DNA of 64,000 bases, from contig CM055102.1 of assembly GCA_029204225.1 (NCBI GenBank), positions 29,411,632 to 29,475,631 on the forward strand. Direction: 5' to 3'. The notes under the pieces were generated by a model. That model was not told the origin of the DNA. It saw nothing but the letters and a program-made list of their open reading frames with translations, and made no database searches. This DNA is from Diphasiastrum complanatum (Eukaryota; Streptophyta; Lycopodiopsida; Lycopodiales; Lycopodiaceae). Positions 33,913-46,984 of this stretch are shown one piece after another (positions within the stretch are counted from its first letter, which is position 1; each line of letters begins with the position of its first letter). The position numbers and the translations under genes were made by a program.

Positions 33913-35827
33913 TCAACAAACTTTAAATACAGAAAGTTTTGATCTAAACTTATCAAACTTTTCTCCAGTAAGTGGCTTAGTGAAAATATCAGCTAGTTGT
34001 TCTTCTGTGCTACAATGAACAACATGAATTTCATGACTTAGCAGCCTTTCACGTATGAAGTGATATTGAATCTCAATGTGTTTAGTTCTAGCATGGAACA
34101 CTGGATTCTTTGCTAGCTGAATGCCACTCTGACTGTCGCTATGTAAAGTTGTGGGATTTTTCTGCTTCATGCCAATCTCTTCCAAGATTTGTCTCAACCA
34201 TATAGCTGCTTGTGCAGCACTACCTGCACATTGCCTTATACTCTGCTTCTGTGGTGGAAAGAGCAATTGTACTTTGCTTCTTACTAGACCAGGAAAAGCA
34301 ATTACCACAAAACTGGAATATATATCCTGTGGTGGATCTACAATCATCATAGTCACCTCCCCAGTCCGCATCCACATAGCCACACAACTCAGGTAAACCA
34401 TCTTGCTTCTTGTAAATCAAGCCATACTCTGAAGTGCCTTTCACATAACGCAAAATGCGTTTAGCTGCTTTCCAATGCGTTTCTATAGGTGCTGCCATAA
34501 ACTGACTTACAATGCCAACAACATAGCATATATCTGGTGTAGTTGTGGTAAGGTAAATCAAGCTCCCTACTAACTGTCTATATAGCATAGCATCAAATGA
34601 CTGTGATTCATCAAGCTTAGAAAGCTTTTTACCTGGTTCAATAGGAGTGTTTATTGGTTTGCAATCCTGCAACCTAAACCTGTGTAGTAACTCTTTGACA
34701 TATTTCACTTGTGTTAAACCCACTTCATGTCCTTTTTGCCACACTTCTACTCCAAGGCAGTAATGCATCAGGCTGAGATCCGTCATCTCAAATTGTTCCA
34801 TGAGGTCTTTCTTGATTATGTCTATCATCTCTTGATTATTTCTCGTAATAATCAAGTCATCAACATAAAGAGCAATCAAAGCAACCATACCATCAAAGCA
34901 TAAGACATATAGATTTGGATCAGAATGTGTTCTCACCATCCCCTTTGAATGAAAGTAGGCATCAATCCTGCTATACCACGCACGTGGTGCTTGTTTAAGA
35001 CCATAAAGCGCTTTCTTCAAGCGACATACTTTATTTTCCTGTCCTTCTGTTACAAAGCCTTCAAGTTGATCCATGAACACTTCTTCTTCTAACTCACCAT
35101 TTAGAAAAGCAGATTTCACATCCATCTGATGCAAAGGCCAACCAAAACGTGAAGCTAAAGCAATAAGTAGACGTAGAGTACTCCACTTACACACTGGCGC
35201 AAAGGTCTCCTCATAGTCAATGCCTTTATTTTGTGCGTACCCTTTGATTACCAATCTTGCTTTGTGCTTTGCTATGCTTCCATCTGCATGGTACTTAGTT
35301 CTATATACCCATTTGCAACCAATGGGTTTCTTGCCAACTGGTGGTTCTACTAAGTCCCATGTGCTATGCTTAGCAATTGACTCCATCTCCTCTCCCATGG
35401 CCTTGATCCAAATGTCATCATCCTTCGCTTCACCATAAGTCGAAGGTTCTTTGCTTTGAATAATGCTGGATAACAGAGCATAATTTGCTTCATACCTTTC
35501 AGGTAGTATCTTCTCTCTTGTTGATCTTCGTAGCTCTCCCTGGTTAGATGATCTTGGAAAGTCATCTATATCGCGGCTCTCCATCAATCTCTCAAACCAC
35601 TTAGGGAGCTTTCTGTCAAGTGATCGGCTTCCTGGTGAAAATGTATCCCACCGTACATCCTTCTCCTTGCGTTTGCCACCTGCAATTTCAATCCTTCTTG
35701 CACCAAAAGGTTTGTCCCTACATCTCCAACCTGTTTCTTGAGGTTGAGTAGTAGTATCCTGAGATGTATACTCATGTTCATCACTCGGAAGGTCAATGAA
35801 TGGATCATCATCAGGTGGTATCCTCAC
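33913..35827 (-). pseudogene. Copia reverse transcriptase and RNase H
   Basis: RT motifs include CKWVYRTKYHADGSIAKHKA, DYEETFAPVCKWSTLRLLIA, HQMDVKSAFLNGELEEEVF, LKKALYGLKQAPRAWY and the catalytic YVDDLIIT. RNase H starts with GYVDADWGGDYDDCRSTTGY and reaches STTEAEYKAM. A frameshift near 34220-34260 moves the end (SDSQSGIQLAKNPVFHARTK, EQLADIFTKPLTGEKFDKFR) into another frame. It is otherwise open for 535 codons. Confidence 0.9.
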
Positions 35828-35908
35828 TATGCCATTTTTCCTACTGGATGTGTCTATCTTCTAAGCATCTTCGTCTTCATACATCTTGGATTCATCAAAG
35901 ATAACATC

Positions 35909-37507
35909 TCAGCTTATATGGATTTTGTTTTCGACTGGATCAAAACATCTATAGCCTTTCACGCGATCATCGTATCCTAGGAATATGCACTTGATAGCTT
36001 TTACATCAAGTTTATGTCTTTCTTCCTTAGGAATATGTACAAAGGCCTTACATCCAAAGATTCGCAAGTGGTTCACCTTTGGATTCTTCTTTGTGAATGC
36101 TTCCTCAGGTGTAATTTTTGGTATGGCAATGGTAGGACTTCTATTTTGAAGATAGACTGCCGTGCTACATGCTTCTGACCAAAAATCTTTTGGTAATTTC
36201 ATCTCAGCTAGCATAGATCTAGCACTTTCCACAATCGTACAATTTTTGCGCTCAGCTACACCATTGAGAGCAGGAGTATGAGCTTGCGTAAATTGTCTTT
36301 TAATCTCACATTGATCACAAAGATCATTGAAGTCATTAGACTTATACTCACCTCCACTATCTGATCTTAGGACTTTGATCTTCTTACCTGTCTGATTTTC
36401 GACCAAGTTTTTAAAGTTCTTGAAGTTATCAAAAGCATCTGATTTCTTCTTCAAGAAGTAGATCCACGTCTTACGTGACATATCATCAATAAAGGTCATG
36501 AAATAGAAGGCTTTTCCTAAGGACATGGTCCTCATGGGCCTGCATAAATCTGTGTGGATTAAATCCAGGATGTTCTTTGCTCTTGCAACACCCCCTTTAT
36601 TGAACTTCTCTCGATGCTGCTTCCCATATATACAAGATTCGCACATCGATTTCAAGTGATCTTCTATTGTAGGCAGTCCTGTTACCATCTCCGATTTTCT
36701 CATCAAACTGAGGCTTCCCAAGATCAAGTGACCAAGCCTCCTGTGCCAGAACTCAGTTTGCGAAGGAACAGTTGACACAAGTCCATGTTGCCCCTTGATT
36801 GTGGCATTCAACCTGTACAATTTTGTATTGGGCTCTCTTACTCCATTCGCAATAACTTTGAACTTTTGGTTCGCATCCTTCACAAAGCAACGATCATGGG
36901 CGAATTCTACTTTCAACTTTTGATCAGTAATGACTCCAATAGAAAGTAGATTTTTCTTCAAACCTGGTACGTAAAGTACCTCCCTGATCATCCTGCTTTT
37001 GCCGTCAGGCAGTTGGATTGAAACTGTGCCTATCCCCTTGATCATGCACACCTCACCATTTGCTTGTGAAACAGATGTTCCATTATCCAACGCCTTCAAA
37101 CTACTGAACCAGTTCTTGTTACCTGTCATGTGTCTTGTGGCTCCTGAGTCAATATACCATGCTTGATCATCTTGATTAGATGACAATGCAGATATGAAGA
37201 TGCTAGAGTCTTCAATCTCACCTTCATCGACAAGGTTACCCGCTTGTTTTGGTTTTCCCTTGCCTTGTTCCGCCAGGAATTTGCGACATTCACTCTTCCA
37301 GTGGCCCTTTTTACCACAATGGAAACACTTGCCTTTCTTCTTAGTTTTGCTGGAAGATCCCTCATCCTCCTGAGACTTGGCAAATTGCTGTTTAGTCTTC
37401 TTCTTGCCCTTGACCTTGCCTTGTTTTTGGCGTGTCGCAAGTGCCTGATCATCAGTATTTTGACGTCTAGCTTTCACCATTTCTCGTCGTTGCTCTTCCT
37501 GCATCAA
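35909..37507 (-). pseudogene. Copia gag C-terminus, protease and integrase
   Basis: A 532-codon open frame holds the zinc knuckle CFHCGKKGHWKSEC, protease WYIDSGATRHMTGN and GAG-pre-integrase FWHRRLGHLILGSL. Integrase core residues lie in LIHTDLCRPM, VLRSDSGGEY and NGVAERKN, followed by the C-terminal GYDDRVKGYRCFDP. A stop at about 35908 separates it from the RT frame. The Gag N-terminal part (37891-37694) lies beyond one or two stops. Confidence 0.9.
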
Positions 37508-37901
37508 GATTCATGTGAGCTCGTCAAAGGTTGGCAATCTTTCTCTTGATGTTATTCCGCTCACAAACATCTGATAGGGTCCTGCAATGCCGCATAATGC
37601 ATTATGCACTAGCTCCACATCACGTATGCGTTCTCCAATAGAATGCAGTTCATCTCTCATTGCCTTGATTCTGGTCATGTATGTCTGAATGTGCTATCCT
37701 TGCTCCATGCGGACACTATTCAACTTTGACTTCAAAAACATGATTCTTGACGGATTTGACGTCTCGAACTGCTCCTTTAGCACATCCCATGCCTGTCTGG
37801 GTGTAATAGCATCACAAATGTGGGTAATGATGTGATCCTTCACTGACAAGTTAATGAAGGTCAAAGCTTTCCTCATCTTTTTGTCGAACACTGAGTCCTA
37901 T

Positions 37902-38131
37902 GCATGGACCAACTATTCATAGAATTGCTATTGATAACTCTACACATGCATACACTGTCTCATACCTTGTCTAAACTCCATTTAGTGTGTTCTGGGCCTC
38001 ACAAGGATATTAGTTACTTTCGGGTCACGTCCAGTATGATGTGGCATAACTAACAGCTTGTTTCATTGGAGTACCGTGTATCCAAGACTAGGAGTATATT
38101 GTATCCTATGTACTGGTCATGGACATAACAT
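37902..38131 (-). repeat. Gypsy 3' LTR, partial
   Basis: It starts TGTTATGTCCATGACC on the minus strand after the polypurine tract GGAGGGAAGAA. It matches the LTRs at 11022-11489 and 45015-45165 and is cut at 37901 where copia gag sequence begins. Confidence 0.8.
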
Positions 38132-38187
38132 TCTTCCCTCCTTAAATTGTTTCTATCCTTAGAAACTAAAGTTCAGGAAATTCTTCT

Positions 38188-39460
38188 TTATGCTATCAAC
38201 TCTCTTCCACGAATCATCATCCTCAGTACGACCTTCCACCGAGTTAAGCACTCAGAGATAGAACGATTTCTCAATTGTTTATCTCTGGTTCTGAGCACTA
38301 TCTCAAGTTCCAAAGGTACACTAAGCGAGAAATCTTCCAAATGGGATAAATCCTCATCCGATCCAACTGTATCACCATCATGTAAACTTAGTTTCAAACG
38401 ACTTACATGAAACACTGGGTGTGCAGTCGATTTTCCTTGAAGATCGAGTTCATACGCCAAAGAACCAATTCTACGTACAATCCTGAAAGGTCTACAATCA
38501 CAGGTAGGCAGCTTATAATGCTTCCTTGTACGTAACATCTTAGAATCTTTTGGAATCCTAAGATATACCCAGTCATCAACTTTAAAATCTCTTGGAGATA
38601 TCTTAAGATCGGTATAGTGTTTAGCTCTATCTTGAGCACTTCGGATACTATCCTTAGCCACTTGCAACATTTCTTGCATATCATGCAAAAAATCAGCAAC
38701 CTTCTAGATCTTAACAGACTTCGTCTCAACATTTACTGGAGATCTAGGTTGAAGACTGTACATAAGCATAAAAGGACTGTAACCTGTAGCATAATGTTTT
38801 CTACTATTATATGCAAACTCAACCAGTGGGAGATAATCTTCCCAAGGTTGCTTGTGAGAAACATACATCCTCAAAATATCTTTTATAGTTTGATTAGTCC
38901 TTTTGTCTGGCCATCTGATTCAGGATAATCAGAAGAACTTAAACTCAAAGACATTTCAAGTTTATGGAATATTGTTGACCAAAAGTGACCTGTGAACTTA
39001 GGATCTCTATCACTAACAATGTCACTTGGCATACCATACAACCAAAATAATCTTTCAACAAAGATCTGGGCTAAATTAGAAGCCTTTATAGTTGACTTGA
39101 CTGGTATGAATGCAACTAACTTAGTTAACCGATCCACTACAACCCAAATAGAATCATTTTGCCGTTGGGTCTTTGGAAGTCCAACTACAAAATCCATAGA
39201 TATGCTTTCCCATTTCTTATCTGGGATATCTAACAGATGCAACAAACCACCAGCCTTATGGCGTTCAGCCTTTGCTAGTTGACAGGGCTTGCATCTAATA
39301 ACATATGACTCGACATATGGCTTGAGATTTGACCAATAAAAACAAAATCTTCTGTTTGAGCTCATCATCCCTAGGTACAGAAACTTTTCCATTCCGAAAT
39401 AGTAATCCATCTCGAATGGTGAACTGTTTCACAATCTTCTTATCTTTATTAGTTAGTTGA
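38188..39460 (-). pseudogene. Gypsy integrase (broken)
   Basis: The zinc segment end CKPCQLAKAERHKAGGLLHL is followed by the core SMDFVVGLPKTQRQNDSIWV, VVDRLTKLVAFIPV and VSDRDPKFTGHFWSTIFHKL. The frame breaks near the third catalytic position (SDYPESDGQT). The downstream segment VDDWVYLRIPKDSKML, KLPTCDCRPFRIVRRIGSLA and HPVFHVSRLKLSLHDGD is the usual gypsy integrase C-terminus. Confidence 0.85.
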
Positions 39461-39857
39461 GTCAAAAAGAGTTTGCTTTATGTTGGTATAATGGCAAATC
39501 AACATCTTAAGATTGAATTTGTCAAGGATGGATGCCTTATGAGGGATATAAACCACAACCATAAAGTGGTGGCAAAAGGTTATAGAGATAGTAATTGTGG
39601 CCTTTATAAATTGGATGCTGCAAAACCAAGAGAATATGGTTTGGCTATCTCAACAACATCTCAATCTGAGTTGTGGCACAGAAGACTTGGTCATTTGAAC
39701 TATGGGAGCTTGAGATTGATGGCAAAGCTGAAGATGGTAATAGGGTTACCAACATTGCAGGATGATCATCATGCAATATGTGAAGGATGCGTCATGGGAA
39801 AGCATCACAGGGAGACATTCAAGAAAGGTGGAGCTGTAAGAAGAGTGGCAAAGGGCA

Positions 39858-41259
39858 ATGGAAGAGGAGATAGAATCCATCCACGGGCATGATACATGGG
39901 ATTTGGTTGATCTAACACTTGGAAAGAAACCCATTGACAACAAATGGGTGTTTAGAACAAAGTTTCATGCGGATGGCACGATAGCAAAGCATAAGGCACA
40001 CCTAGTAGTGAAGGGTTATGAGCAAAGCAAAGGAGTTGACTATGAAGAGACATTTGCTCCAGTGGCTAAGTGGATTACGCTATGCCTTATCTTTGCCTTA
40101 GCATATCATTGTGGGTGGAAGATCCATCAAATGGATGTGAAGTTCGTATTTTTGAATGGTGACTTAGAGGAAGAAGTTTACATGGTCCAACCACAGGGCT
40201 TCATGGCAAAAGGGCAAGAACAGAAGGTATGTAAACTGCACAAAGCACTTTATGGCCTTAAGCAATCGCCACGCACATGGTATTGACGCATTGACAATTA
40301 CTTTCTTTCTCATGGGTTTGTAAGAACAAATTTAGATCCAAACCTTTATGTTCTTATAAATGATGATAGCATTGCCTTGATTGTACTTTATGTTGATGAC
40401 ATCATTATCACGGGCAATGATGAGAACCTCACTCGTTCTATCAAAGCCAACTTATGCAAGCAGTTTGAGATGACAGATTTAGATCTTATGCACTATTGCT
40501 TGGGTGTCAAAGTATGGAAAACTGGCAGTGATTTCAGGTTATGTCAAAACAAGTGTATGGGTGAGATATTGGAGAGATTTCACATGACAGAGTGCAAACC
40601 TTCCATCAACCCTTGCGAAGCTGGTAAGAAACTATCTCGTATTGATGATAGTGCACGTGTTGACGCTACTCTATTTTGTCATCTAGTTGGGAGTTTGATA
40701 TATCTTACAACTACATGTCCTGATATCTGCTATGCTGTAAGTTTGATTAGCCAATTCATGTCATCACCCACTATGGATCATTGGAAAGCTAAAAAAAAGA
40801 TTTTGAGGTATGTAAAAGGTACAACTAACCTTGGCCTAATCTACAAAAGACAAAGTGTTTTACCTAAGTTGCAGGTTATGTTGATGTTGATTGGGCAGGG
40901 CAGATACTATTTCTCTTTCTTCTACAGAAGCCGAATAGAAAGCGTTGAGTTCTGCTACCCAGGAAACTGTTTGGCTACGTAAGTTGTTATGTGAGATTGG
41001 CATGAAGCAGATAAATCCTACTATTATTTTCTATGACAGTCAAAGTGGAATACAATTGGCTAAGAATCCTATCTTTCACGCAAGGACAAAACATATTGAG
41101 GTAAAATATCACTTTGTGTGTGAGAAGTTACAATCTGAAGATATAAGTATTGTACATTGTTCTACGTTATTACAAGTTGCTGATATATTTACGAAAGCTT
41201 TAAGTAGAGAAAAGTTTGAGACTTTTAGAACCAAACTTGGCTTAGATCTGGTTATGTAA
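39858..41259 (+). pseudogene. Copia reverse transcriptase and RNase H (broken)
   Basis: KHKAHLVVKGYEQSKGVDYE, HQMDVKFVFLNGDLEEEVYM and LHKALYGLKQSPRTWY, then a stop at 40285. The catalytic YVDDIIITG lies at about 40390. LVGSLIYLTTTCPDICYAVS follows. RNase H is frameshifted near 40880 and ends with FYDSQSGIQLAKNPIFHART and VADIFTKALSREKFETFRTK. Confidence 0.85.
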
Positions 41260-41352
41260 AAAGCCTTTACTTGTAATACTATCATGGAGGTATGTTCCAT
41301 GAATAGAGTAAACTCTAAAATAAAGAGAGATGTTGATCATTGAGGGAGAGAG

Positions 41353-41604
41353 TTGAAATAGCAATGATCGACTTATACAGTGCTTTCTTATTTCGACGAC
41401 ACCACGTGTGCTTAGTTCTAGAGTTATCGAGCCGTCTTTCTTTTACAAGCCCTTTGAGTGCTTTTAAGCAACTTATCTTTGTACTTACTTATTAGTTGAA
41501 TTACAGTTTGTGGAGAGCAATTCTGTTGTCTTGTCTTGTTGCACTTGACGTTGTGCTGTGGTAATTGATCCAGTCGGGTGTTTAAACTGTGTTTTCTTAA
41601 CTAA
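41353..41604 (+). repeat. Copia 3' LTR, probable
   Basis: It starts TTGAAATAGCAATGATCGAC directly after the polypurine tract and ends near GTGTTTTCTTAACTAAAC at the gypsy junction. The terminal TG/CA bases are not perfect, so the borders are approximate. Confidence 0.6.
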
Positions 41605-43710
41605 ACTTCCTCAAATATGGACGAAATAAATCATTCATCATTTGCTGGAACGTTGTTGGAGTATTCGTTAATCCAAATGGCAACACTAGAAATTCATAAT
41701 GACCAAATCTAGAACAAAATCTTGTCTTTTGAACATCTTCCTACTTAATTCTTGGTTGATGGTACCCTATCCTGAGATCTATCTTGGTGAAATACCATGC
41801 TCCACCCAAGCAATCTACAAGGTCATCCATCCTAAGTAATGGATATTTATTCTTTATAGTCACTTTATTAAGCCCCTTGTAATTCACACACATCCAGAAA
41901 CCTCCATCTTTCTTCGCTTTAAGAAGAACAGGAGCGCCCCATGGTGATTTACTAGGTTGTATATGTCACATCCTTAGATAGTTTTCTATTTGATTTGAAA
42001 TTTTTGTCTCCTCTTTCTGAGAGAACTTATAAGGTTGTCTAGAAACAGGTTGACTTCCTAGAATTAGCTCAATTCTGTGGTCTACTGACTTAGATGGTGG
42101 TAAACCATGAGGTAATTCAGATGGAAAAACATCCCTAAATTCATTTGTGATCTGTTCTTTCACTGCTTGTTCTTTTACTGAGTTAAGAATTGCTGAGAAT
42201 TCACAACCATTTAGATTCATTTCAAGAACATTCATAACTGAAATAGCATAAATTGAAAAAACTTCATACTCAGAATAATCCAATGTTTCCATTTCATTAA
42301 CTATAGAAATCTGATCCAACGGACGTACAAAATTACTGCCAAATAATATAACTACCTTATCACCCTCCTTGAAAGTGAGAACATGCTTCTCAAAATCAAT
42401 TAACAGAGAAGGCGATTTACTAAATAACCATTTGCAGCCTAACATTAAATCAGTACGAGCTAGGTCTAAAACATGAAAATTAACTAATTCCGTGTGTCCT
42501 TGCATCAAAACTGGGAGCTTCGGAACTTTTACGTTCCAAGTTTCCAACTCTGCTCCTGAAGCTAGATAAACTTTATATCTATGATTGCTGGCTTCAATTT
42601 CCAAGCTGAGTTTCTACACCAGATGAGAATTAATAAAATAATGAGTTGAACCATTGTCCAATAAAATACTCACTTCTTGATCTTTAACTGTGCCAATTAA
42701 ACGAAAAAGTTCATTAGACAAGAAAGAAGTAGTACTAAAAGAACATTCATACTCACAATCAGTCCGATTAATTTTCAAAGTCTTACCATTGCCTCCTGGG
42801 ATTTCAATTATGTGAGCAGACACTTTCTTCCTTTCTGGACAAAATTCATATGTCCAGGATTCTTACAGATGAAACATAAGTTCTCTTTCTTAGCCTTTTG
42901 CCGGGACGTAGATTTCTTGAATCTCTTTCTCTTCGGCTTCCTGGATTCCGATGCTGCTTGATCTAATTCGTCAAAATATTTTGCTTGGTCTAGACTGCGC
43001 TTCTTACCCTTCTTGGTTTGTAAAGTGGTTGGAATTTGCGCAAACTACTTCTTGGATGCCACCACTGTGGAATCATATGCTTTCGCAATCCGAAACACAT
43101 CCTCGAGGTTTTGAAGCACATTTTGCCTGCATTCGTTCTGATAGTCGGCTGGCAAACCTACGACAAACTGCCAAAGTGCCAACTTCACATTGAATGATGG
43201 AACCCTATTCCATAGGTCCATGAATTCCTGGATATAAGAGTCTAAACTCTTTGTACCCATCTTTTAGTTCACAAACTTCAGGTAGTAGTCCACGTCATCA
43301 GCTACTACGAAAGCTTTCTTGAAAACTTTCGCAAACGTCTCCCAAGTAGTTGGCTTCACCGGTAAATCTCGTCACCACGATGACGCTTTGTCGCGTAAGA
43401 ACAGCACGACACTTTCAATTTTCTTCTCATCAAGAACACCGTGCAGATTGAAGTAACTACTCCACTTGGCCAGCTAGTCCTCGACGACCTCAGGTTTCTT
43501 CTCCTTCTTCTCGCCCGCATAAACCTCCGGTTGAAAACCGAGATTGGGTGAAGACATCAATTTGACTTGATTCAACAGAACCTCCATTTGTCGATCTCTC
43601 ATCTGATTACGATTATTCATATCATTGAGTGCCGTACTCAACTGCTGACAAATCACCATATAAGATGGCACACCTGGATTTGTAGCTTGATTTGAAGTTT
43701 CCTCGGCCAT
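41605..43710 (-). pseudogene. Gypsy gag, protease and start of RT (broken)
   Basis: Gag starts MAEETSNQATNPGVPSYMVI. Further Gag pieces lie at 43260-43045, and the protease begins DQEVSILLDNGSTHYFIN at about 42680 (retropepsin D-N-G-S). ARTDLMLGCKWL, FPSELPHGLPPSKSVDHRIE and [19 protein letters not shown] mark the approach to RT. It ends at [27 protein letters not shown]. Stops occur at each join. The knuckle near 42850 is damaged. Confidence 0.85.
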
Positions 43711-43719
43711 CTCGTTATA

Positions 43720-45014
43720 TCTATCCTGGAAATAACTAAATTTAGTTAATATCAGATTAACTCATAGTGAATTATTATTGACCAAAAACTGACTGAAATT
43801 AACTCAGTATGGTCAAATCACTATTTTTAGTCAATTTTATAGATATTACAAGAAACTGGAAAAAAACTAAAAATTTCGAGTTTTCGCAATTTTAATTTTT
43901 TTTAAATTTTACGTTTTCTAAAAATTCATAAAAAAATCACTATCAATTATTAAGCAATCGAAATCGAAAATTTGATTCACTATTCGATTCTTAATTTTAC
44001 TCTGTGAATGTCTCTCAGGCATGCAAGACATGCGACATTAGACTGATTTTTTACTTTGCGGAATTTTACGTAAAAATCCAGTTCTACGGAAATTGTTTGC
44101 TATAAATTCCAGTTTTGTATCTAACAGTCGGAGTACATGCGTATGACCACTCAAAACAGATCTAAACTACTCATGCATGTCAGAATTACTCTAAGAATCC
44201 ACATGCAGACATTCTATGCAAGCATAGTACCTCAAAATAGAAAATTGTCATGCATGCAATCAAAACAATTGAAAAATTTACCAATTTTGCACACAAAATT
44301 GCAAAACTTCAGATGATCATATCTTTGGCTACAGGACACCAAATTGGGTGCTGTAAAGCTCAGTACAGAGGGAGACCTAAACAAGACACTTGCCACATCA
44401 TCCTGCCACCTAGGATTCACACGTGCGAGCTCAAAACAGCCAATTAACCAGTCGGAGAACGCACTTTTTCTAGGCCAATATGTCTAAAAACTTGTAAACA
44501 CTCAACCAAGTCTAAAAGTGATGATCCAAACAGTCTTAAATGGTCTCAAAAAGTTCCATGAAGCCTTCATACAGATCCTATGAAGCGGTATGGGTTGAGA
44601 ACCATGAATTCTTGATTTCTAGAAGTCAAAATTGCTACAAACTTGATGGAATTGAAACATAAGCCTCTACCCATCAATTTACAGGTCTGATAGCTTGCTG
44701 GGAAGGTAAAAAGGAATACACATCCATGCTAGAAAAAATCCAAAATGATACCCTTATGGATTTAGAGAAATCCATCCCCCAAAATTCACCAAAATTGGTC
44801 AATTTTTGACTTCCTACAAATCCCATTGCTGAAATTCTTAGCTCTATCTTCTAGGACAGCTTCAAAATACTATGATTCGTCTTTTCCCAGCTTCAATTGA
44901 TGTTCAACAATCTCCTACCATCCAATTTCATGAAAAAACAAGCAAAAAAGCCAAAAGCATCTTGGGCAGTCAGCCATGCATAGCCCTATGTTTTCTATAC
45001 ATAGATTCACCTGA
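43720..45014 (-). other. Gypsy 5' leader
   Basis: This AT-rich untranslated leader upstream of the Gag start matches the leader at 10330-11008 in patches (CCCATCAATTTACAGGTCTG, ATCCATCCCCCAAAA). No open frame of interest and no clear primer site remain. Confidence 0.65.
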
Positions 45015-45165
45015 AATAGAGTCCTATGCATGGACCAACTCTTTATAGAATTGCTATTGATAGCTCTACACATGCATACACTATCTCATACCTTGTCTAA
45101 ACTCCATTTAGTGTGTTTTGGGCCTCACAAGGATATTAGTTACTTTTGGGTCACATCCAGTAAGA
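45015..45165 (-). repeat. Gypsy 5' LTR, partial
   Basis: It matches 37902-38060 (CTCTACACATGCATACACT, GGGCCTCACAAGGATATTAG). It is truncated on both sides, and the right side joins the plus-strand gypsy fragment. Confidence 0.75.
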
Positions 45166-45351
45166 TCAATATTTCGTTAGGAGAGTTCCTGAAGTTGGTG
45201 CCAAAAAAGCAAAAGAAGTATTAGCACAAAAGTTAACTCAAGTTGAACCAGAAGTTCATCAAGGGCCACTTTTTTTTGTGCTGGATTTGAAGACTCTAAT
45301 GAAGTACTCCATGTCGGACCAGCTTGGGAAAGTGAACAAAAAAATATCACT

Positions 45352-46980
45352 ATGTCGATACAACATAGACAATTTTCTAATGAAGCAACTGTGATAGATG
45401 GCAGTTCGGGAGTTAGCCTGATTTCTACAAAGCTATGTGCAAAATGGGACCTTACAAAGATAAAGCCTGCGACTTTTGCCATTAAGCTAGCTAATCAAAC
45501 GACAGTTCGTCCACGGGAAATGGCTGAAGATATACATGTCAGAATTGCCAAAGTATAGTTTGTCATTACTTTTGTAGTAATGGACTTACCGAAAGCACCA
45601 AATGTTGGGCAAGTAATTCATAACTGGGGTACTGAAAAAATCACTTTTGAAAATTGTGAACGTGCAGTCAAGGTTGATCCTGCAACTTGGACTATCAAAC
45701 CAGTGGTTCAAAAAGAGGATGATGATTCATCAACAACGGATCATACTTGTGATCGACCACAAAAAAATTTGGGAGTTCATTACGATTCTCAAACCGATAC
45801 TGTCAACTGGAATGAAGCTCTTGCAATGATTGACTGTACAGTAGGATATATGTGTCAACAAGATAATCACTCAGATTGGAGCGAGATTTCATTATTGGAT
45901 CAAACCTTGGATACATCGATTTCTTTTCCATTGAATGTGCTGAATGTAGCTTGGATATCAACGGAACCTATACTAGATCCAATTGAAGATGAACCCATTT
46001 TTGTGAGTCATGTCTTGACTTATGATGACAATGCAGAACTTACTGATGAGCAGATTCTAAATCATATGGATCCAACCAGATTTGGAGTGCGTAATATTCC
46101 TGATGAGCCAACAATAAAACCTCCAAAAGCAATTATATTGAAGGAAGACAAGATCACAGGGTCAATGACGAAGAAACAAGACAATCAACACTATAATACG
46201 GTCTTGAAATGGGAAAATCCTCCTCAAAAGATTGATTTAAAGAATGTGCCACCCTTACTGGATAAATGCAGAGGAAAAGTCAAGGATGATTCTACAAGTC
46301 AGAGTTCTAGCAAGACGTCATCGTCTAGGAAGTCTTCACCTTCGAAAAAGAGTTTATCTTCTCAGAAGTCATCACCTCCATGATCAATTCTTGCTAAGAA
46401 GGCTAAGCAAAGATCCAAGACAAGTCCTTTTGACAAAGAACAAGCAGATGTAGTCCAACATGATATGCCCGAACATTTTAAACGTTATACATTGGATGAT
46501 GTGGTTATCATGTTACCCAAAGCACATTGTGAACCCGAAGAACAGGTGTCAGAATCGAAAGATGTTTATGATGGCCCAACTAGGACACATGCTATGAATC
46601 TTGCTGAACCAGGTTACCAGAAAAGATTGCACAAGTTGGATCACAACTTAATCCTGAACAATATCAAGCACTCCGAACGTTATTCTTTAAGTATCAAGAT
46701 TGCTTTGCATGGACTTATCAAGATCTGAAGGATATTCCGATGTCAGTTATTGAACATACCATACCTTTAGTACCTGATGCAGTTCCAAAGGTTACAAAGT
46801 TCTATCGCTGTAATCCTAATGTTGCAGATCTGATAAAGAAAGAGCTTCAAAGCCTGCTTGACACCGATTTCATTTATGAGATCGAGCATACCGAATGGGT
46901 TTCACCGATTGTCATTGTTCCTAAGAAGAATGAGAAATTGAGAATCTGTGTAAATCTCAAGGCTTTGAACAAAGTGGCAG
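45352..46980 (+). pseudogene. Gypsy protease, linker and RT start
   Basis: The protease has ATVIDGSSGVSLISTKLC and AEDIHVRIAK. The linker includes NVLNVAWISTEPILDPIEDE, LTDEQIL and a Ser/Lys-rich tail SSSKTSSSRKSSPSKKS. The RT start has IEHTIPLVPDAVPKVTKFYR, LLDTDFIYEIEHTEWVSPIV and LRICVNLKALNKVA, then breaks off. Two or three frame changes occur. The close match to the minus-strand element (EIEHTEWV, NLKALN) shows one family. Confidence 0.8.
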
Positions 46981-46984
46981 TTAT

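Larger units (their letters stand above)
33612..37900 (-). mobile_element. Copia element, minus strand, fairly young
   Basis: Gag (37891-37400), protease, integrase, RT and RNase H to 33913 are present, with only a few stops and frameshifts. The polypurine tract AAGGGAGAGAGT (about 33865) precedes a 3' LTR-like region with a TGTTACTGTACTGTGG terminus at 33833, reaching about 33612. The 5' LTR and the Gag N-terminus are missing: the sequence joins a gypsy LTR at 37901. Confidence 0.85.
39470..41604 (+). mobile_element. Internally deleted copia inserted in gypsy RT
   Basis: It begins in mid-pol (LYVGIMANQHLKIEFVKDGC), with GAG-pre-integrase LWHRRLGHLNYGSL. A deletion removes integrase and joins directly to RT at about 39850. 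RT-RNase H runs to 41259. A polypurine tract (ATTGAGGGAGAGAG, about 41338) and an LTR-like stretch follow to about 41604, where gypsy RT sequence (RPYLRKF, minus strand) starts. No 5' LTR or gag is present. Confidence 0.8.
37902..45165 (-). mobile_element. Second gypsy element, minus strand, split by a copia insertion
   Basis: It has a partial 5' LTR (45165-45015), leader, gag (43710-42830), protease and the start of RT (42823-41605), then the copia at 39470-41604. Integrase (39460-38883), an integrase C-terminal/chromo-like region (38688-38188), a polypurine tract and a partial 3' LTR follow. The rest of RT and all RNase H are missing at the insertion point. It belongs to the same family as 9709-11489. 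Confidence 0.85.
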
